Source: Stomoxys calcitrans (Eukaryota > Arthropoda > Insecta > Diptera > Muscidae). From it: 64,000 nt of DNA. Position numbers and translations under genes: made by a program. Below, piece by piece: positions 1 to 11,642 of the stretch; position 1 is the stretch's first letter; each line of letters begins with the position of its first letter. The DNA lies in assembly GCF_963082655.1 (NCBI RefSeq), contig NC_081553.1, forward strand, positions 226,103,070 to 226,167,069. The letters run 5' to 3'. Below the pieces are notes generated by a model. That model ran no database searches, had not been told where the DNA came from, and saw nothing but the letters and a program-made list of their open reading frames with translations.

Positions 1-36
1 TCATCATCAAGCAAGAAAAGGGTGGCCATTGGTTAT

Positions 37-250
37 TTTAGAGGCGCCAATAAATCGCCTTGTCATATCGAGCATCGTAGACACTCAGTATTTGTGCAAG
101 AGCCGGAGCCACCCGACCTCTCACTGAGACTCTCCACTCGGTACCGCTGATTGTTCTGCAGACTGCCGTTACAGCTACTCCGGATGGAGCATTCCACTAT
201 CCACAACTTGTGGACGCGCCCGATAGCTCGCAGCTAAGCTTATCGTGACA
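37..250 (-). mobile_element. LINE 5'-leader fragment
   Basis: The block with cactcagtatttgtgcaaga, ctctcactgagactctccac and gctcgcagctaagctta recurs at 1085-1215, 9180-9436 and next to the LINE ORF at 13470-13640. In the last place it sits immediately upstream of coding sequence, which identifies it as the 5' leader of that LINE family. Confidence 0.5.
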
Positions 251-291
251 GCATTGAACTCCGCACAGATCGGACCTCAATATGCCCGCTT

Positions 292-990
292 GTGTGGTGA
301 GGATTGTAAATGGACCAAATCGGTCCATGTTTTGATATAGCTGCCATATAAACCAATATTGAGCCTCAAGGAGCACAATTCTCGTCCGAATTGACTGAAA
401 TTTTGCACGTGGTGTTTTGGTATCACTTCCAACAACTGCGCTAAGTATGGTTCAAATCGGTTCAAGTTTTTATATAACTGCCATATAAACCGAACTTGGG
501 TCTTGCCTTCTTGAGCCTCTAGAGGGCGCCATTCTCATACGATTTGGCTGAAATTTTGTGTTTTGTGTTTGTTATGACTTCTAATAACTGTGCTAAGTAT
601 GGCGCAAATCGGTATCTGGGATCTTGACTTCTTAAGCCTCTAGAGGGCGCTATTCTCATACATTTTGTACAACGGCTTCTCTCATGACCTCCAACATATG
701 TGGTTAATATGGTCTGAATCGATCAATATCTTGATATAGCTCCCATATTAACCGATCTCCCAATTTCGCTTCTTGAGCCCCCACATGGGCATTTCTTATC
801 CGAATGATCTGAAATATTACACAATGACTTCTACAATGTTCAACATTCATTTATGGTCCGAATCCGACTATAACTTGTTTGATCTTTTGTTGGCCTAAAA
901 AGAGATACCAGGAAAAGAAGTAGACAAATGAGATCCATGGTGGAGGGTATATAAGATTCGGCCCGGTCGAACTTAGCACGCTTTTGCTTA
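292..990 (+). repeat. R1 tandem-module repeat, 5'-truncated
   Basis: Modules of about 150 bp contain the blocks gatatagctgccatataaacc, aaattttgc and tagagggcgc; the copy ends in ggagggtatataagattcgg, a GGCCC-type palindrome and cttagcacgctttt, the shared right terminus of R1. Confidence 0.75.
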
Positions 991-1084
991 TTTTTTTTTG
1001 TTTGTTTTGTCATTCGTTGTTTTTGTTGCCACATATTTGTGTGTGGGAAATAGCGGTCCTCGTCCAGCTCCATATGTGAGCAAG

Positions 1085-1260
1085 CTTATTCAGGTCCATA
1101 GAACCAATCGCCGCAGGAATGTTATGGCCTTTTGTTATTTAAAGGCGCTGTTATTCATAGGCACTCAGTAATTAACCAAGAGCGGGTGCCACCCAGCCTC
1201 TCACTGAGACTTTTCACTTGTTGTTGTTCCCTATACAGAGTAGCTGTATACGGAACAACA
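1085..1260 (-). mobile_element. LINE 5'-leader fragment with hairpin
   Basis: Second copy of the LINE leader, diverged. It is followed by a hairpin at 1222-1260: two 17-base arms (16 of 17 pair) around the loop agtag. Confidence 0.45.
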
Positions 1261-1619
1261 TGGATTTCGAGCCAGGATTTCTATTAGACAATTCCTTGGA
1301 ACGGCTTTAGACCACATGATCTCGAACTCACAATGAAATGAATGTTTTTGTTTTATTCCCTTCCTATATGGTTTTTTTCATATCATTATTTGTCCAATAT
1401 AAAAATTTCTTCTGTTTATCTGTTTTGGCCTGTTACTGTCGGTCGTTTAAATCAATTCATATTTTAGTGTATTTAAGTCGAGAGCTTAATGGCCAAGCGA
1501 ATGTAACATACAAAGGAGTGATTATTTTTAAATGACTATTATTTCTTTTGAATACTAACAGATTATTACAAACCTCTTTATTCCCATCCCTTCCTTATGG
1601 TACTTTACATTTATGGGTT

Positions 1620-1765
1620 CTCTTCTCCTTGCTTGTGTACGGGGCGTAGTATGCCGAGACCAGATAACCAAATTGCTCAAATGAGCTGATTCATATGCCT
1701 CATTATCATGTCGCCTGTGGTGTTAACTAGTTCTGCTGGCAACCTATCGGCTCTTGCTGTCTTGT
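1620..1765 (-). mobile_element. LINE reverse-transcriptase fragment
   Basis: The minus strand reads LPAELVNTTGDMIMRHMNQL followed by a stop and a broken frame. This fits the fly LINE segment after the RT motif KAAGxDGLPAEL. It is a short dead fragment. Confidence 0.45.
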
Positions 1766-1896
1766 TGAAGCAGCACATTTAATACCGTAATCGGGGATCG
1801 TTTTTTTCGTATTCTCGTCGCCGCCATTATCAAAAACAAACAGCCAGGAAAAATATTCTTGCCTATACTAATCTATTTCTATGTTAATTATATCTA

Positions 1897-2132
1897 TTGG
1901 GTTGCCCAAAAAGTAATTGCGGATTTTTTAAAAGAAAGTAAATGCATTTTTAATAAAACTTAGAATGAACTTTAATCAAATATACTTTTTTTACACTTTT
2001 TTTCTAAAGCAAGCTAAAAGTAACAGCTGAAAACTGACAGAAGAAACAATGCAATTACAGAGTCACAAGCTGTGAAAAAATTTGTCAACGCCGACTATAT
2101 GAAAAATCCGCAATTACTTTTGGGCAACCCAA
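1897..2132. mobile_element. 236-bp TA-flanked MITE, copy 1
   Basis: Terminal inverted repeats of about 32 bp (starting TTGGGTTGCCCAAAA) bound the element, with TA on both sides (1895-1896, 2133-2134). A near-identical copy is at 10388-10624. TA duplication and short size place it with Tc1/mariner-type MITEs. Confidence 0.85.
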
Positions 2133-2191
2133 TATCTCTATCTGTTACCAGATTTCTTTCTTCCTCACGGCAGTACCAAAGCCAGGCCCAT

Positions 2192-2508
2192 AAAATTGTA
2201 ATTTTTACCCATGAACTTTCCACTAAGGAACAGGGGCAAACTTCTCACATATCAAAGAGTGCAGTCCTATTCAAACTTAAGCTCAATGATAAGGGGCCTC
2301 CTTTTTATAGCCGCGTCCGAACGAAGTACCGCAGTGCGACAACTCTTTGGAGATGAGTTTTACATGGCATAGTACCACACAAATGTTGCCAGCATTAGGA
2401 GGGAAAAACCACCGCTGAAATCTTTTCTGATGGTCTCGCCAGGATTCGAACTCAGGCGTTCAGCGTCATAGGCGCTAACATGCTAACCTCTGCGCTACGG
2501 TGGCCACC
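2192..2508 (-). mobile_element. tRNA-headed SINE with 13-bp target duplication
   Basis: On the minus strand the element starts GGTGGCCACCG and has a pol III A box (TAGCGCAGAGG) and B box (GTTCGAATCC), then a non-tRNA body ending in CATGGGTAAAAATT. AAGCCAGGCCCAT flanks it on both sides (2179-2191 and 2509-2521), a perfect 13-bp target-site duplication. It lies in the intron upstream of the TMEM165-like exons. Confidence 0.85.
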
Positions 2509-2832
2509 AAGCCAGGCCCATTCTCATTATTTTTTTCAAAAACTATAAATAAATTTTTACAGCTCTGGTTTCATTCACCCACATCCAAACAGTCTCCATT
2601 CACCGATCACATACATATATACATACTTGTCTATTTCTAATTTTATTGTGTTGTTGTGTTTTTGTTTTTTATGTAAATTTCATAATTTTATAAAATTATT
2701 TTTTGTTGTAAAATAATTTCCCCACTCTTAATTTTTGTGTGATTTTTTAGCGTTGTTGTTTTTTTTTAGCTGTAGTTTATGAAAACTTTGACTAATCTTT
2801 GGTTTGTTTGTGTAAACGGTCTTCTTTTTTAG

Positions 2833-3263
2833 CTGGAACGTGATGTTTCCGCCACCCTTATACAGGATCCCGAAAGTGGAGTAGTACGTAAGAATACCAA
2901 AAAGGGAGCAGCATATTTAACCACCAGGGTTTTTATGCAAGCATTTACTATGACTTTTCTGGCTGAGTGGGGTGATCGCTCCCAATTGACCACCATTATC
3001 TTGGCTACAAGCAAGGTAGGATCTTATAAAGCTACAACATTGGCAACTTGGAAATATTAAACACTTTGTTTTTATAATTTCAGGACGTCTATGGCGTTAT
3101 AACTGGCGGTGTAATTGGCCACTCCATTTGCACCGGTTTGGCTGTGATTGGTGGCCGCATGGTAGCGGCTAAAATATCTGTGCGTACCGTTACCATAGTC
3201 GGCGGTATAGTGTTCCTTGGCTTTGCCCTATATGCCCTTATAGTAAAACCGGATGATATATAA
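2833..3263 (+). CDS. TMEM165: TMEM165/GDT1-family transporter, last two coding exons (5' partial)
   Basis: Two exons, 2833-3015 and 3084-3263, are separated by a 68-bp intron with gtagga donor and tttcag acceptor; both are read in phase 0 and end at TAA. Together they give 120 residues. Exon 1 carries the family motif E-x-G-D-[KR]-[ST] as EWGDRS (residues 45-50 of the fragment), and exon 2 holds glycine-rich membrane segments around GVITGG, GLAVIGGRM and TIVGGIVFLGF, matching the second UPF0016 repeat and the C-terminus of animal TMEM165. Known role: Golgi-resident Mn2+/Ca2+ exchange, needed for glycosylation. Only the second half is here; the first acidic motif and N-terminus must be in exons to the left, because 1-2832 holds only repeats. 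The upstream intron contains a MITE and a SINE. The last 59 codons are undisrupted, so I regard this as a live gene. Confidence 0.94.
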
Positions 3264-4060
3264 TCTGCCTCTGCTGGGGGACAACAGATGGTGGACACCC
3301 TACCACCCATTACTACAACCCACTTACCAATCCCCGACAAACACAAACACACATGTATATTATTTTTGTAAGGACGAACGCAAATCATCCCTAGGAGTTA
3401 TTATTACCTGCTTAGAAAATCAATTTACATGAATATTTTTTTATTATTCTTTTTTTATTTGTAATTAAGATAATTTTTTGTTTTTATTATATGTTTGTAT
3501 GTGTATAAAAACAATTGCAAGAGAGAAGAAAACAACGTTTTTAAGAAGGAAAGTGCATCAAATGTATTCTGCAGGATTATAGCCTATAAGTAACAAAAAA
3601 GAAAACCAAACTAAATGGTGTTATTTATAAAGAAAACAAAAATCCAAACATAACGTAGCAAAATGTGTTTATTTGTTATATGGAAAAGGAAACGAATTCA
3701 GGATGTATAGCAGTAACATTTTGATTACACCTGAAATGCAATCCAAAAGTTATCTCTGGTAAGTTTTGGAGGAAGCTCTTACATACTACAATACATGCAT
3801 TAGACATTTATATTTCTTGAAACGCTTCGTTTTTGTAGGTTACAAAGACTGCTGGTGTGAAAAGGTAAAAGCTGTAGACTGATTTTTGGTACCGTTAAAA
3901 ATCGTGAAAATGGAAGATTATCAAAAAAAGATCCATCTAATTTTACAGCAACTGCCCAAGGTTTTAAGTATCATGATTTGCGAATCTGTACCCCTAATGT
4001 TGGATCTATCTTTAGAGAAGATGCAGTTTACACACTGGCAAATGTACTATAGATGCGGTA
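3264..4060 (+). other. 3' UTR and downstream flank of the TMEM165-like gene
   Basis: This AT-rich, unique-looking sequence follows the TAA stop. I saw no canonical AATAAA close to the stop, so the cleavage site is not assigned. No ORF or repeat is recognised before the LINE debris starting near 4070. Confidence 0.4.
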
Positions 4061-4069
4061 AATAGCTAC

Positions 4070-5400
4070 CGGGTGAATGTAGTCCTTGGAGAACGACCGC
4101 CTCCCATTGTTTCCCGAAGAAATTTACCTCCCCCGGCAAACCAGAGTATTTCTGGACCAATGATTGATAGCGACGTGCAAGATGTATGTCCCGATTGTGA
4201 ACAGGGACCACACAATACACGTTACCTATTTAACTGCCCAGCCGGGCCCACTCAACTCAGATCCAGATCCCTCTGAATGCACCTCATCTTAGTCGCAAAG
4301 TTCATGGGTCTTGACACTCAACAGAATCAAACAAACGAAAGATAGAACACAGCAAACTGCTGCAATAATAACAACTATAGAAGTACAAGTTCGATAATAC
4401 TACCCTTCTTGAAGTATCATGAGATGATAAAGATGTCACAACAACCCCCAAAGGCTGGGTGCTGTCATTAAGCAACACAATACTGTGCCGTTTCTTTGTA
4501 TTCAGTCTGAGGTTTAAACACCTTGTCGCCAGTGGATGAGGCGACACTCAACTCAGATCCAGATCCCTCTGAATGCACCTCATCTTAGTCGCAGAGTTCA
4601 TGGGTCTTGACACTCAACAGAATCAAGCAGAGGAAAGATAGAACTCAACAAATAGCTATAACAACAACAACAACTATAGAAGTACAAGATCGATAATACT
4701 ACCCTTATTGAAGTATCATGAGATGGTAAAGATGTCACTACAACCCCCAAAGGCTGGGTGCTGTCATTAAACAACACAATACTGTACCGTTGCGTTGTAT
4801 TCAATCTGAGGTTTAAACAACTTGTCACCAGTAGATGAGGCGACAAGGTGTTAAAGATGTATGTGCATGATGTATGTCCCGATTGTGAACAGGGACCACA
4901 CAATACACGTTACCTGTTGCCCAGCCGGACCCACTCAACTCAGATCCAGATCCCTCTGAATGCACCTCATCTTAGTCGCAGAGTTCATGGGTCTTGACAC
5001 TCAACAGAATCAAGCAGACGAAAGATAGAACACAACAAACTGCAGCAATAACAACAACTATAGAAGTAAAAGTTCGATAATACTACCCTTCTTGAAGTAT
5101 CATGAGATGTCACTCTTTACCATCTTTGTGTTGTCATAAAACGACACAATACTAGACCGTTGCTTTGTATTAAGTCTGAGGTTTAAACACCTTGTCACCA
5201 GTGGATGAGAGGCTAGTTAAAATCTTCATTAAAACAAACACAAGTGCAAAGTCGATAATATTGCCTTACAGGAAATGCCAAGAGATGGTAGAGATGTCGC
5301 TATAACGCTAAAAGGTGGGGCGTTGTGTAGCAGCTGTCATTGTATTGTATTGTATACAGTCGTAGGTTTAAACATTGCCCCTAATGGATGAGTGGCTAAC
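4070..5400 (+). mobile_element. LINE 3' end with tandemly repeated tail
   Basis: At 4073-4276 the translation VLGERPPPI and CPDCEQGPHNTRYLFNCPAGP matches the C-terminal zinc-knuckle end of fly Jockey-type LINEs. The following tail is repeated in units starting near 4249, 4545 and 4932, with a diverged fourth at about 5245-5400. The CPDCEQ segment is itself duplicated at 4858-4931 before the third unit. Confidence 0.7.
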
Positions 5401-5766
5401 TAAAATCCGCAGCGAAACCTGATATTTGAACAACAGTCCCCTTTGCGCCCATTCTCCAATCAAAAACAAGGACAAGCGGACTAAAGAAATATTTTGCAAA
5501 CACTTTAGAGATTATACAGCCGCTGTTTAGACCATAACATTAAAATAGTGCTAAGATATTTATGTGGAAAAATAGGTAAGTACACAGAAAAAAAAAAATC
5601 GGTTTCAATAACGAAATCAATGGATCCAATTAATTTTTTTAATTGAAACTGCATCAATGAAGAAAATGATAATATCAAAGTATTGGAAAAAAAATTCAAA
5701 AAATTTTCAATTAAAAACTTTCCTGTTCCAAGTTGTATAGAAATTGATGGTGCGCCCTATGCAGAG

Positions 5767-6090
5767 GCCACCGTAGCGCACAGGTTAGCATGTCCGCCTA
5801 TGACGTTGAACGCAAGGGTCGAACCCCTGGCGAGACAATCAAAAAAAAATTTTCAGCGGTGGTTTTCCCCTCCAAATGCTAGCAACATTTGTGAGGTACT
5901 ATGCCATGTAAAACTTCTCTTCAAAGAGATGTCGCTCTGCGGCACGCCGTTCGGACTCCACTATAGATAGGAGGCCCCTTATCATTGATCTTAAACTTGA
6001 ATCGGACTGAACTCATTGATATGTGAGAAGTTTGCCCCAGTTCCTTAGTGGAATGTTCATGGGCAAAATTTGCATTTGCAATTTGCATTT
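5767..6090 (+). mobile_element. tRNA-headed SINE, near full length
   Basis: Head gaggccaccgtagcgc (A box) and gtcgaacccctggc (decayed B box) precede the usual body (catgtaaaacttctc, ggaggccccttatcattga, gtgagaagtttgccc). The 3' end runs into repeats of atttgcatttgca. Confidence 0.8.
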
Positions 6091-6289
6091 GCATATTTAT
6101 TTTTGACAATTAAAGAGCTTTGAGTGAAATACCATGCTACGAAAATAGTATGTCTATATAGCTTGAGAAACAGTATAACAATATAAATGCCTTTATCTGA
6201 ATTCCATATGATCATTATTCGTATATGAATTCGCTTATTTTAGCTTAAAATACTATTGGAGCCCGATATTCTCATATGGATTTTGGTAG

Positions 6290-8647
6290 TGGGAAGTGGC
6301 CCAGGGTGGTGGTTGGTGGGTTAGGGGGGTGGTGTGGACCCCCAGAAACGTGGTCCCGTAAGTGTGTATGAATTTCGTGCCCTACTCCCAAATACCTTTC
6401 GTTTGAGCCTCAAATTGCCAAGATCGGTAGATATGTATGTCCAATTTAGGGATGTTTTGTGAGGTGAGGAGGACCCCCAGACAATTAGCCCTGAAAAAAT
6501 ATTAGCATCGTACTCTACTCTCAAAAACCATTTTTTAAACCCCATATTGCCATTGATTTAAGGGGAGTTTATGGGATGAGGCGTCCCCAAGACACTTGTC
6601 CCCAAATTGTTTATTAAATTCGTTTTTAAATCTCAAATATCTTTCATTTGGGAAGGGGCGGTGCCGTTAAATGGTACCACTTTTGGAAGTCACATTCGTA
6701 TTATACTCCCAAATTGGTTTCGATAGTGGGTACCAATTTGGTGCTCTACACCCCAATACCTTTCACTTGAGCCCCACATTGACATGGTCGGTAAATATGT
6801 CCGATTTAGGGGTGTTTTGGGGACACTTAGCCCTGGAAAGATATCAGCATCTTGCTCTACTCTCAAATATCATATATTTGTACCCCATATTGCCATTGAC
6901 CTCAAAATTTAATATCAAATACGTTTGCTTATCTCAAATACCTTTTATTTAAACCCCTTACTGCAAAAGTCAGAAAATATGTCCGGTTTGGGGTATGGGT
7001 CCTAAAAGCTATCAATGTCGAACTCCACTCTCTTAAAAACTTAAATTGCCATGGTGAGCAAATACGTCCTATTTGCGGGTGGGACGTCGATTAGACAGTT
7101 GGTCCCGAATGTTGATATCATATTCGTAGTCTACTCCCAATTACCTTTCATTTGAGCCTCATATTTCCATAGTTGAGAAACATGACCGTTTTGGGGGCTG
7201 TTTTGAGGCACGGGGCGGTCACACAGTGACTTGGCCTTGAAAATATATATCACATTCTTGTTTTACTCTAAAATACCTCTTATTTGAGCCCCATATTGCA
7301 ATGGTCAGCAAATACGTCCTATTTGGGGTTTTTTATGGGGTTGGGGTGGCCCATAAACACTTTTTCCCGAATTTTGATATCAGATTCGTGCTTTACTCCC
7401 AAAGACTTTTCATTTGAGCTCCATATTGCTATGGTCGTAAATTTGCCCCCTTTGAGGGGTGTTTTGGGGAAGGGGTGGACCTCTAGAAACTTGGTCCCAC
7501 ATTTGGATATGAAATTCGTAATCTACTCGCAAGTACAATTCATTTGAGTTCCATATTGCCATTGTCAGTAAATATGTCCGATTTAGGGGGGTTTTGGGGG
7601 TTAGGGTGGTCCCCCAAACAGTTGGTCCGACAATTAGATATCAGATACGTTTTCTATACTTAAATACCTTTCATTTGAGTCCCATATTGTCGTGATTGGA
7701 CTACATATATATTTGAGAGGTTTTGGGGGTGGGTCGGCCCCCTAGGTACCCCACCCGAAATTTGGATACCAAAAATTTTTATTTGTCGGTTAGTATAAGA
7801 GAGCACACAAAATGTTTGTTAAATCGAACCACCCATCTCCGAGATCTGGCATTTCTGAAAATTAGGGTAAGGGGGAGGGTCCGCCCTCTCTTCAGATATC
7901 AAAAATGTAGTACCCTATTTTCACCAAGGGATCATTATGCACCATCTGTAAAAATTTCAAGAAAATTGTTTTAGCCGTTTCTGAGTCTGTTAGGAACACG
8001 CAAACAAACAAACACAAATTGGTTTTTTATAAAGGGTGATTTTTTTGAGGTTAGGATTTTCATGCATTAGTATTTGACAGATCACGTGGGATTTCAGAAA
8101 TGGTGTCAAAGAGAAAGATGCTCAGTATGCTTTGACATTTCATCATGAATAGACTTACTAACGAGCAACGCTTGCAAATCATTGAATTTTATTACCAAAA
8201 TCAGTGTTCGGTTCGAAATGTGTTCAAATTTTGACAAATTTTGTTCAGCGATGAGGCTCATTTCTGGTTGAATGGCTACGTAAATAAGCAAAATTGCCGC
8301 ATTTGGAGTGAAGAGCAACCAGAAGCCGTTCAAGAACTGCCCATGCATCCCGAAAAATGCACTGTTTGGTGTGGTTTGTACGCTGGTGGAATCATTGGAC
8401 CGTATTTTTTCAAAGATGCTTTTGGACGCAACGTTACGGTGAATGAACACATTTCGAACCGAACACTGATTTTGGTAATAAAATTCAATGATTTGCAAGC
8501 GTTGCTCGTTAGTAAGTCTATTCATGATGAAATGTCAAAGCATACTGAGCATCTTTCTCTTTGACACCATGTCTGAAATCCCACGTGATCTGTCAAATAC
8601 TAATGCATGAAAATCCTAACCTCAAAAAAATCACCCTTTATATAAGA
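6290..8647 (-). repeat. R2 repeat (Helitron-like), minus orientation, interrupted by a mariner element
   Basis: Units of about 132 bp carry tacctttcatttgagtccc and atatgtccgatttagggg; the anchor recurs near 7277, 7409, 7539 and 7672. The 5' terminus, read on the minus strand, is A-TCTTATAT at 8648-8640, interrupted by the mariner element 8032-8638. The end near 6290 has no clear terminus. Confidence 0.65.
8032..8638 (+). mobile_element. Defective Tc1/mariner element with 195-bp inverted repeats
   Basis: TA flanks both ends (8030-8031, 8639-8640). The left arm 8032-8226 and right arm 8444-8638 are almost perfect inverted copies, and each includes the transposase start MNRLTNEQRLQIIEF, so both strands encode the N-terminus. 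Between them is a middle piece with FSDEAHFWLNGYVNKQN to KDAFGRNVTVN, including the second catalytic Asp context. Codons between about NVF and FSDE are deleted, and the 3' half of the gene is replaced by the inverted 5' end. It cannot make transposase. Confidence 0.9.
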
Positions 8648-9179
8648 TTATTGCAATTAGCTTTAGGACCGTGCGTAGGAAAATGGCTAATTTGTTTTTT
8701 ATAACTATTCGCTTAATTATCACAAAGCATTCAGGATTTTTTTCTTAGAAGTGCGAACATTTAACGTTCAATCACTTCCTTCATGCCGTTTTTTTAATGA
8801 ATTCAACATTCTCAAATATTTTTATATAATTACATAGAAATGTCAATTCTTTGACATTTGTATGTGTCTACGTTTGCTTTGACAGTTTAGTGAAACAGAG
8901 TTGTATTACAACTTTTTGTACCTTTTATATAATTATAGCATGATGTTTTGAGTTTTCATATCCAAATTAGTTAGAAGATAATTAAGTGGAGATTTTATTT
9001 GGTGACAGCAGTACAGCCAGAATATTTAACATCGGTCAGTGAAATTTCGTTTGGTATGTTTTAAGATTTAACACGCGCTTTAATAATTAAAAATAATAAA
9101 TAAAATGATCAAATACGATGATTTTGCATTTTTTGCGCGGCTGGATGAATAAAGCAAAAACTTTTTGAAGGTGACACCT

Positions 9180-9760
9180 CCCGGCACGGGATAACCATGA
9201 ACACCACACGGATTGTAACCTTGACCTTTAGATCAGTGCGATGTTCATTGTTATCACAATAAGCTTAGTTGGGAGCTACCGGGTGTGTCTATACGGAGTA
9301 ACTGTCATTGCAGTCGCGGGAAATCAGCGGTATCGAGTGGAGAGTCTCGGTGAGAGGCCGAGCGTCAACGGCTCTCACTTAAATACTGAGTGCCTATGAT
9401 GCTCAATATGACAAGCTGAGTTCTTGCCGCCTTTAACCCTTTCATACCTGCAGAAAATTTTCCACCGATTTGTATGAAATTTTCAGCAGTGTGAAAAGTA
9501 CAAAAAAAAAATATTTTGATCCCTGGATCATAACACGTTTGTGTGACTTAGGTTTTCGGTTTTTACATGTAAATAAATATTTGAAGTATCTGTGACATAT
9601 TAAAGTCAGATAGCACCATCGTGTACGGGGGGTCTGAAAGGGTTAAACTACCAATGGCTATCACGTTTCCGCGGCTATCGGTCCTGTGGACCGGAACTAG
9701 CTTGCTCACATATAGGAGCTTGATGAGGAACGCTACCTCCTCATGCAAATGTCATTTCCC
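9180..9760 (+). mobile_element. LINE 5'-leader copy split by a MITE
   Basis: Leader sequence in plus orientation (gctaccgggtgtgtctatac, gagagtctcggtgagaggcc, aaatactgagtgcctatga) runs to 9436 and resumes at 9647 with ctaccaatggctatcacg, the continuation seen in reverse at the left window edge. Confidence 0.6.
9437..9642. mobile_element. piggyBac-type MITE with TTAA duplication
   Basis: TTAA flanks both ends (9433-9436, 9643-9646) and the termini are CCCTTTCA-TACC and its inverted partner GGTC-TGAAAGGG (11 of 12 pair). The 206-bp interior has no coding capacity. Removing it and one TTAA rejoins the LINE leader exactly. Confidence 0.88.
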
Positions 9761-10239
9761 GTATAAGCCAAAGGCTAAACAAGGATTGCAAGCTTTTTCC
9801 TCCCACAATTTTACACCCCTTTTTTCTTACTTTACTATTTTTTCCAATTTTTATTTTGTGCAATTTTGCTATTTTGTGCAATTTCAGAGCAGCAAGCTGA
9901 CTGCTGAAAACTCTGTTTTTTGCTGACAATGACTGCTGCTTAATTATGTAAATATGTTTCTCAAGTGGACGTTTATATATACCGCTTTAGAAACAAAAAG
10001 CCATGCCAGTCATGTACACACCCAGAAATTTGTCTGGTGATATTAGCAAACACTGTCGGTTGATATTAAATGTTGAACATGTTGACATTTTTCGTCTTTA
10101 AGTTTTTGTTCAAGAGCATTTATTAAAAAGGAGTATTTCTTACGTCTGCTGTTATTTAAATCCTATCAAAAATTAGAAAATTGTTAAAAATTTGAAATAT
10201 TCTTTAGTTATGTGCTTGTAAAAATGAGAATTGAAGTCA

Positions 10240-10720
10240 AAGGGCGTTAAATTCGACCGGCCCGAAATTTGAATACCCACCACCTCCGATATATATGTAA
10301 ACCAGCTTTCGTCAAAATCCGGTGAAAAATTCACTCCTTATGCCCCATAGCAGCTATATTGAAATATGTTACGATTTGGACCAAATATTGGGTTGCCCAA
10401 AAAGTAATTGCGGATTTTTTAAAAGAAAGTAAATGCATTTTTAATAAAACTTAGAATGAACTTTAATCAAATATACTTTTTTTACACTTTTTTTCTAAAG
10501 CAAGCTAAAAGTAACAGCTGATAACTGACAGAAGAAAGAATGCAATTACAGAGTCACAAGCTGTGAAAAAATTTGTCAACGCCGACTATATGAAAAATCC
10601 GCAATTACTTTTTGGGCAACCAAATATATACTTTACAGGGTCGGAAATGGATATTTCGATGTGTTGCAAACGGAATGACAAAATGAATATACCCCATCCT
10701 TCGGTGGTGAGTATATAAAT
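10240..10720. repeat. Truncated R1 copy interrupted by a MITE
   Basis: R1 end motifs ccgaaatttgaatacccacc and gggtcggaaatggatatttc lie on either side of the MITE at 10388-10624, ending near atccttcggtggtgagtata. Confidence 0.6.
10388..10624. mobile_element. 236-bp-family TA-flanked MITE, copy 2
   Basis: Same element as 1897-2132, with TA at 10386-10387 and 10625-10626. Only a handful of differences separate the two copies, so the family moved recently relative to the other repeats here. Confidence 0.85.
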
Positions 10721-10739
10721 CAGATGGAATATACAATTT

Positions 10740-11270
10740 TTTTTAATATTTTTGAAATTTTGAGCTTTCTTTAACTTTTCAAAATTTGAAAACAGCAGGA
10801 AATGCTTGCTGTTTTAGCAACAAATTACTGCTGTCCCATGTTTGCTGTTTCAGCAAATATTTTTGCTGTGTTTATTACTAAAAAATTTCTATGAGTGCAC
10901 ATTTGTAGAGCAATAGCAAAAAATGCGAGCGGGCTCAGCCACATTTCGAAATGTATACCAATGACTGGATTGGGTAGCTCCTTTACAGTAATATTCCACA
11001 AATTAAAATATTCTCTTCCAACGACATTTTTAACAAATTTCTAAACATAACCAAATAAGTGGCCTAAAATTTTTTTCCAGCATATTTTGTCTGCTGATTT
11101 AACTGACCAAAATGTTTGCTAATACAACATCCCTATGTTTGCTGAAACAGCAGTCCCATTTCAGCAGACACAAACTACTGTTTACGCAAACATTTTTGCG
11201 GTTTTGAACATTAAATTTGTTTGCATACTTGGCAAGTAGTTATTTTCAAATCAAATCACCAAATCGGTGA
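10740..11270. repeat. Gene-free stretch rich in CAGCAAA/TTTGCTG motifs
   Basis: Motifs such as tttgctgtttcagcaaa and aaacagcagtccc recur in both orientations, suggesting decayed inverted-repeat DNA related to the CTGCTG cluster near 9890-9935. I could not define ends or a coding region. Confidence 0.3.
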
Positions 11271-11642
11271 TGTTACGAACTTAAAGGCATCTTTTTCCAG
11301 TAGAACATAACTATTGACATACCGTGTATTTCCGACATACATACAATATGAGGAACTCTTGTTCTGTCCTGATTACACCTGTCGTCATGTGAACTAGGTG
11401 TTATACCGCAGAAAAATGTTCCCTCCATGTTTATATTCCAAATAATGAGTGACCGTTGCAACTTCCGTTCTCATTCCATGAACTCATAGAAAGACTAATT
11501 GCTTAATTTTATTTTCTAATAGGCCCCCAAACATGCAATGCCTCTACACACACTCCATTTCTACAATATTTGTATTGGATCTTTCACAGTCAAGTCATAG
11601 TCAACAATGAAAAACCGAACGCGGAAATATGATTGTCATTCA

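Noticed and set aside
2433..2508. Functional tRNA gene
   Set aside because: Pol III boxes are present, but the sequence is the head of a SINE with a 240-bp body and target duplication, repeated elsewhere.
8106..8525. 139-codon minus-strand ORF starting MNRLTNEQ
   Set aside because: It arises because the right inverted arm duplicates the transposase start; the rest is antisense of the real fragment.
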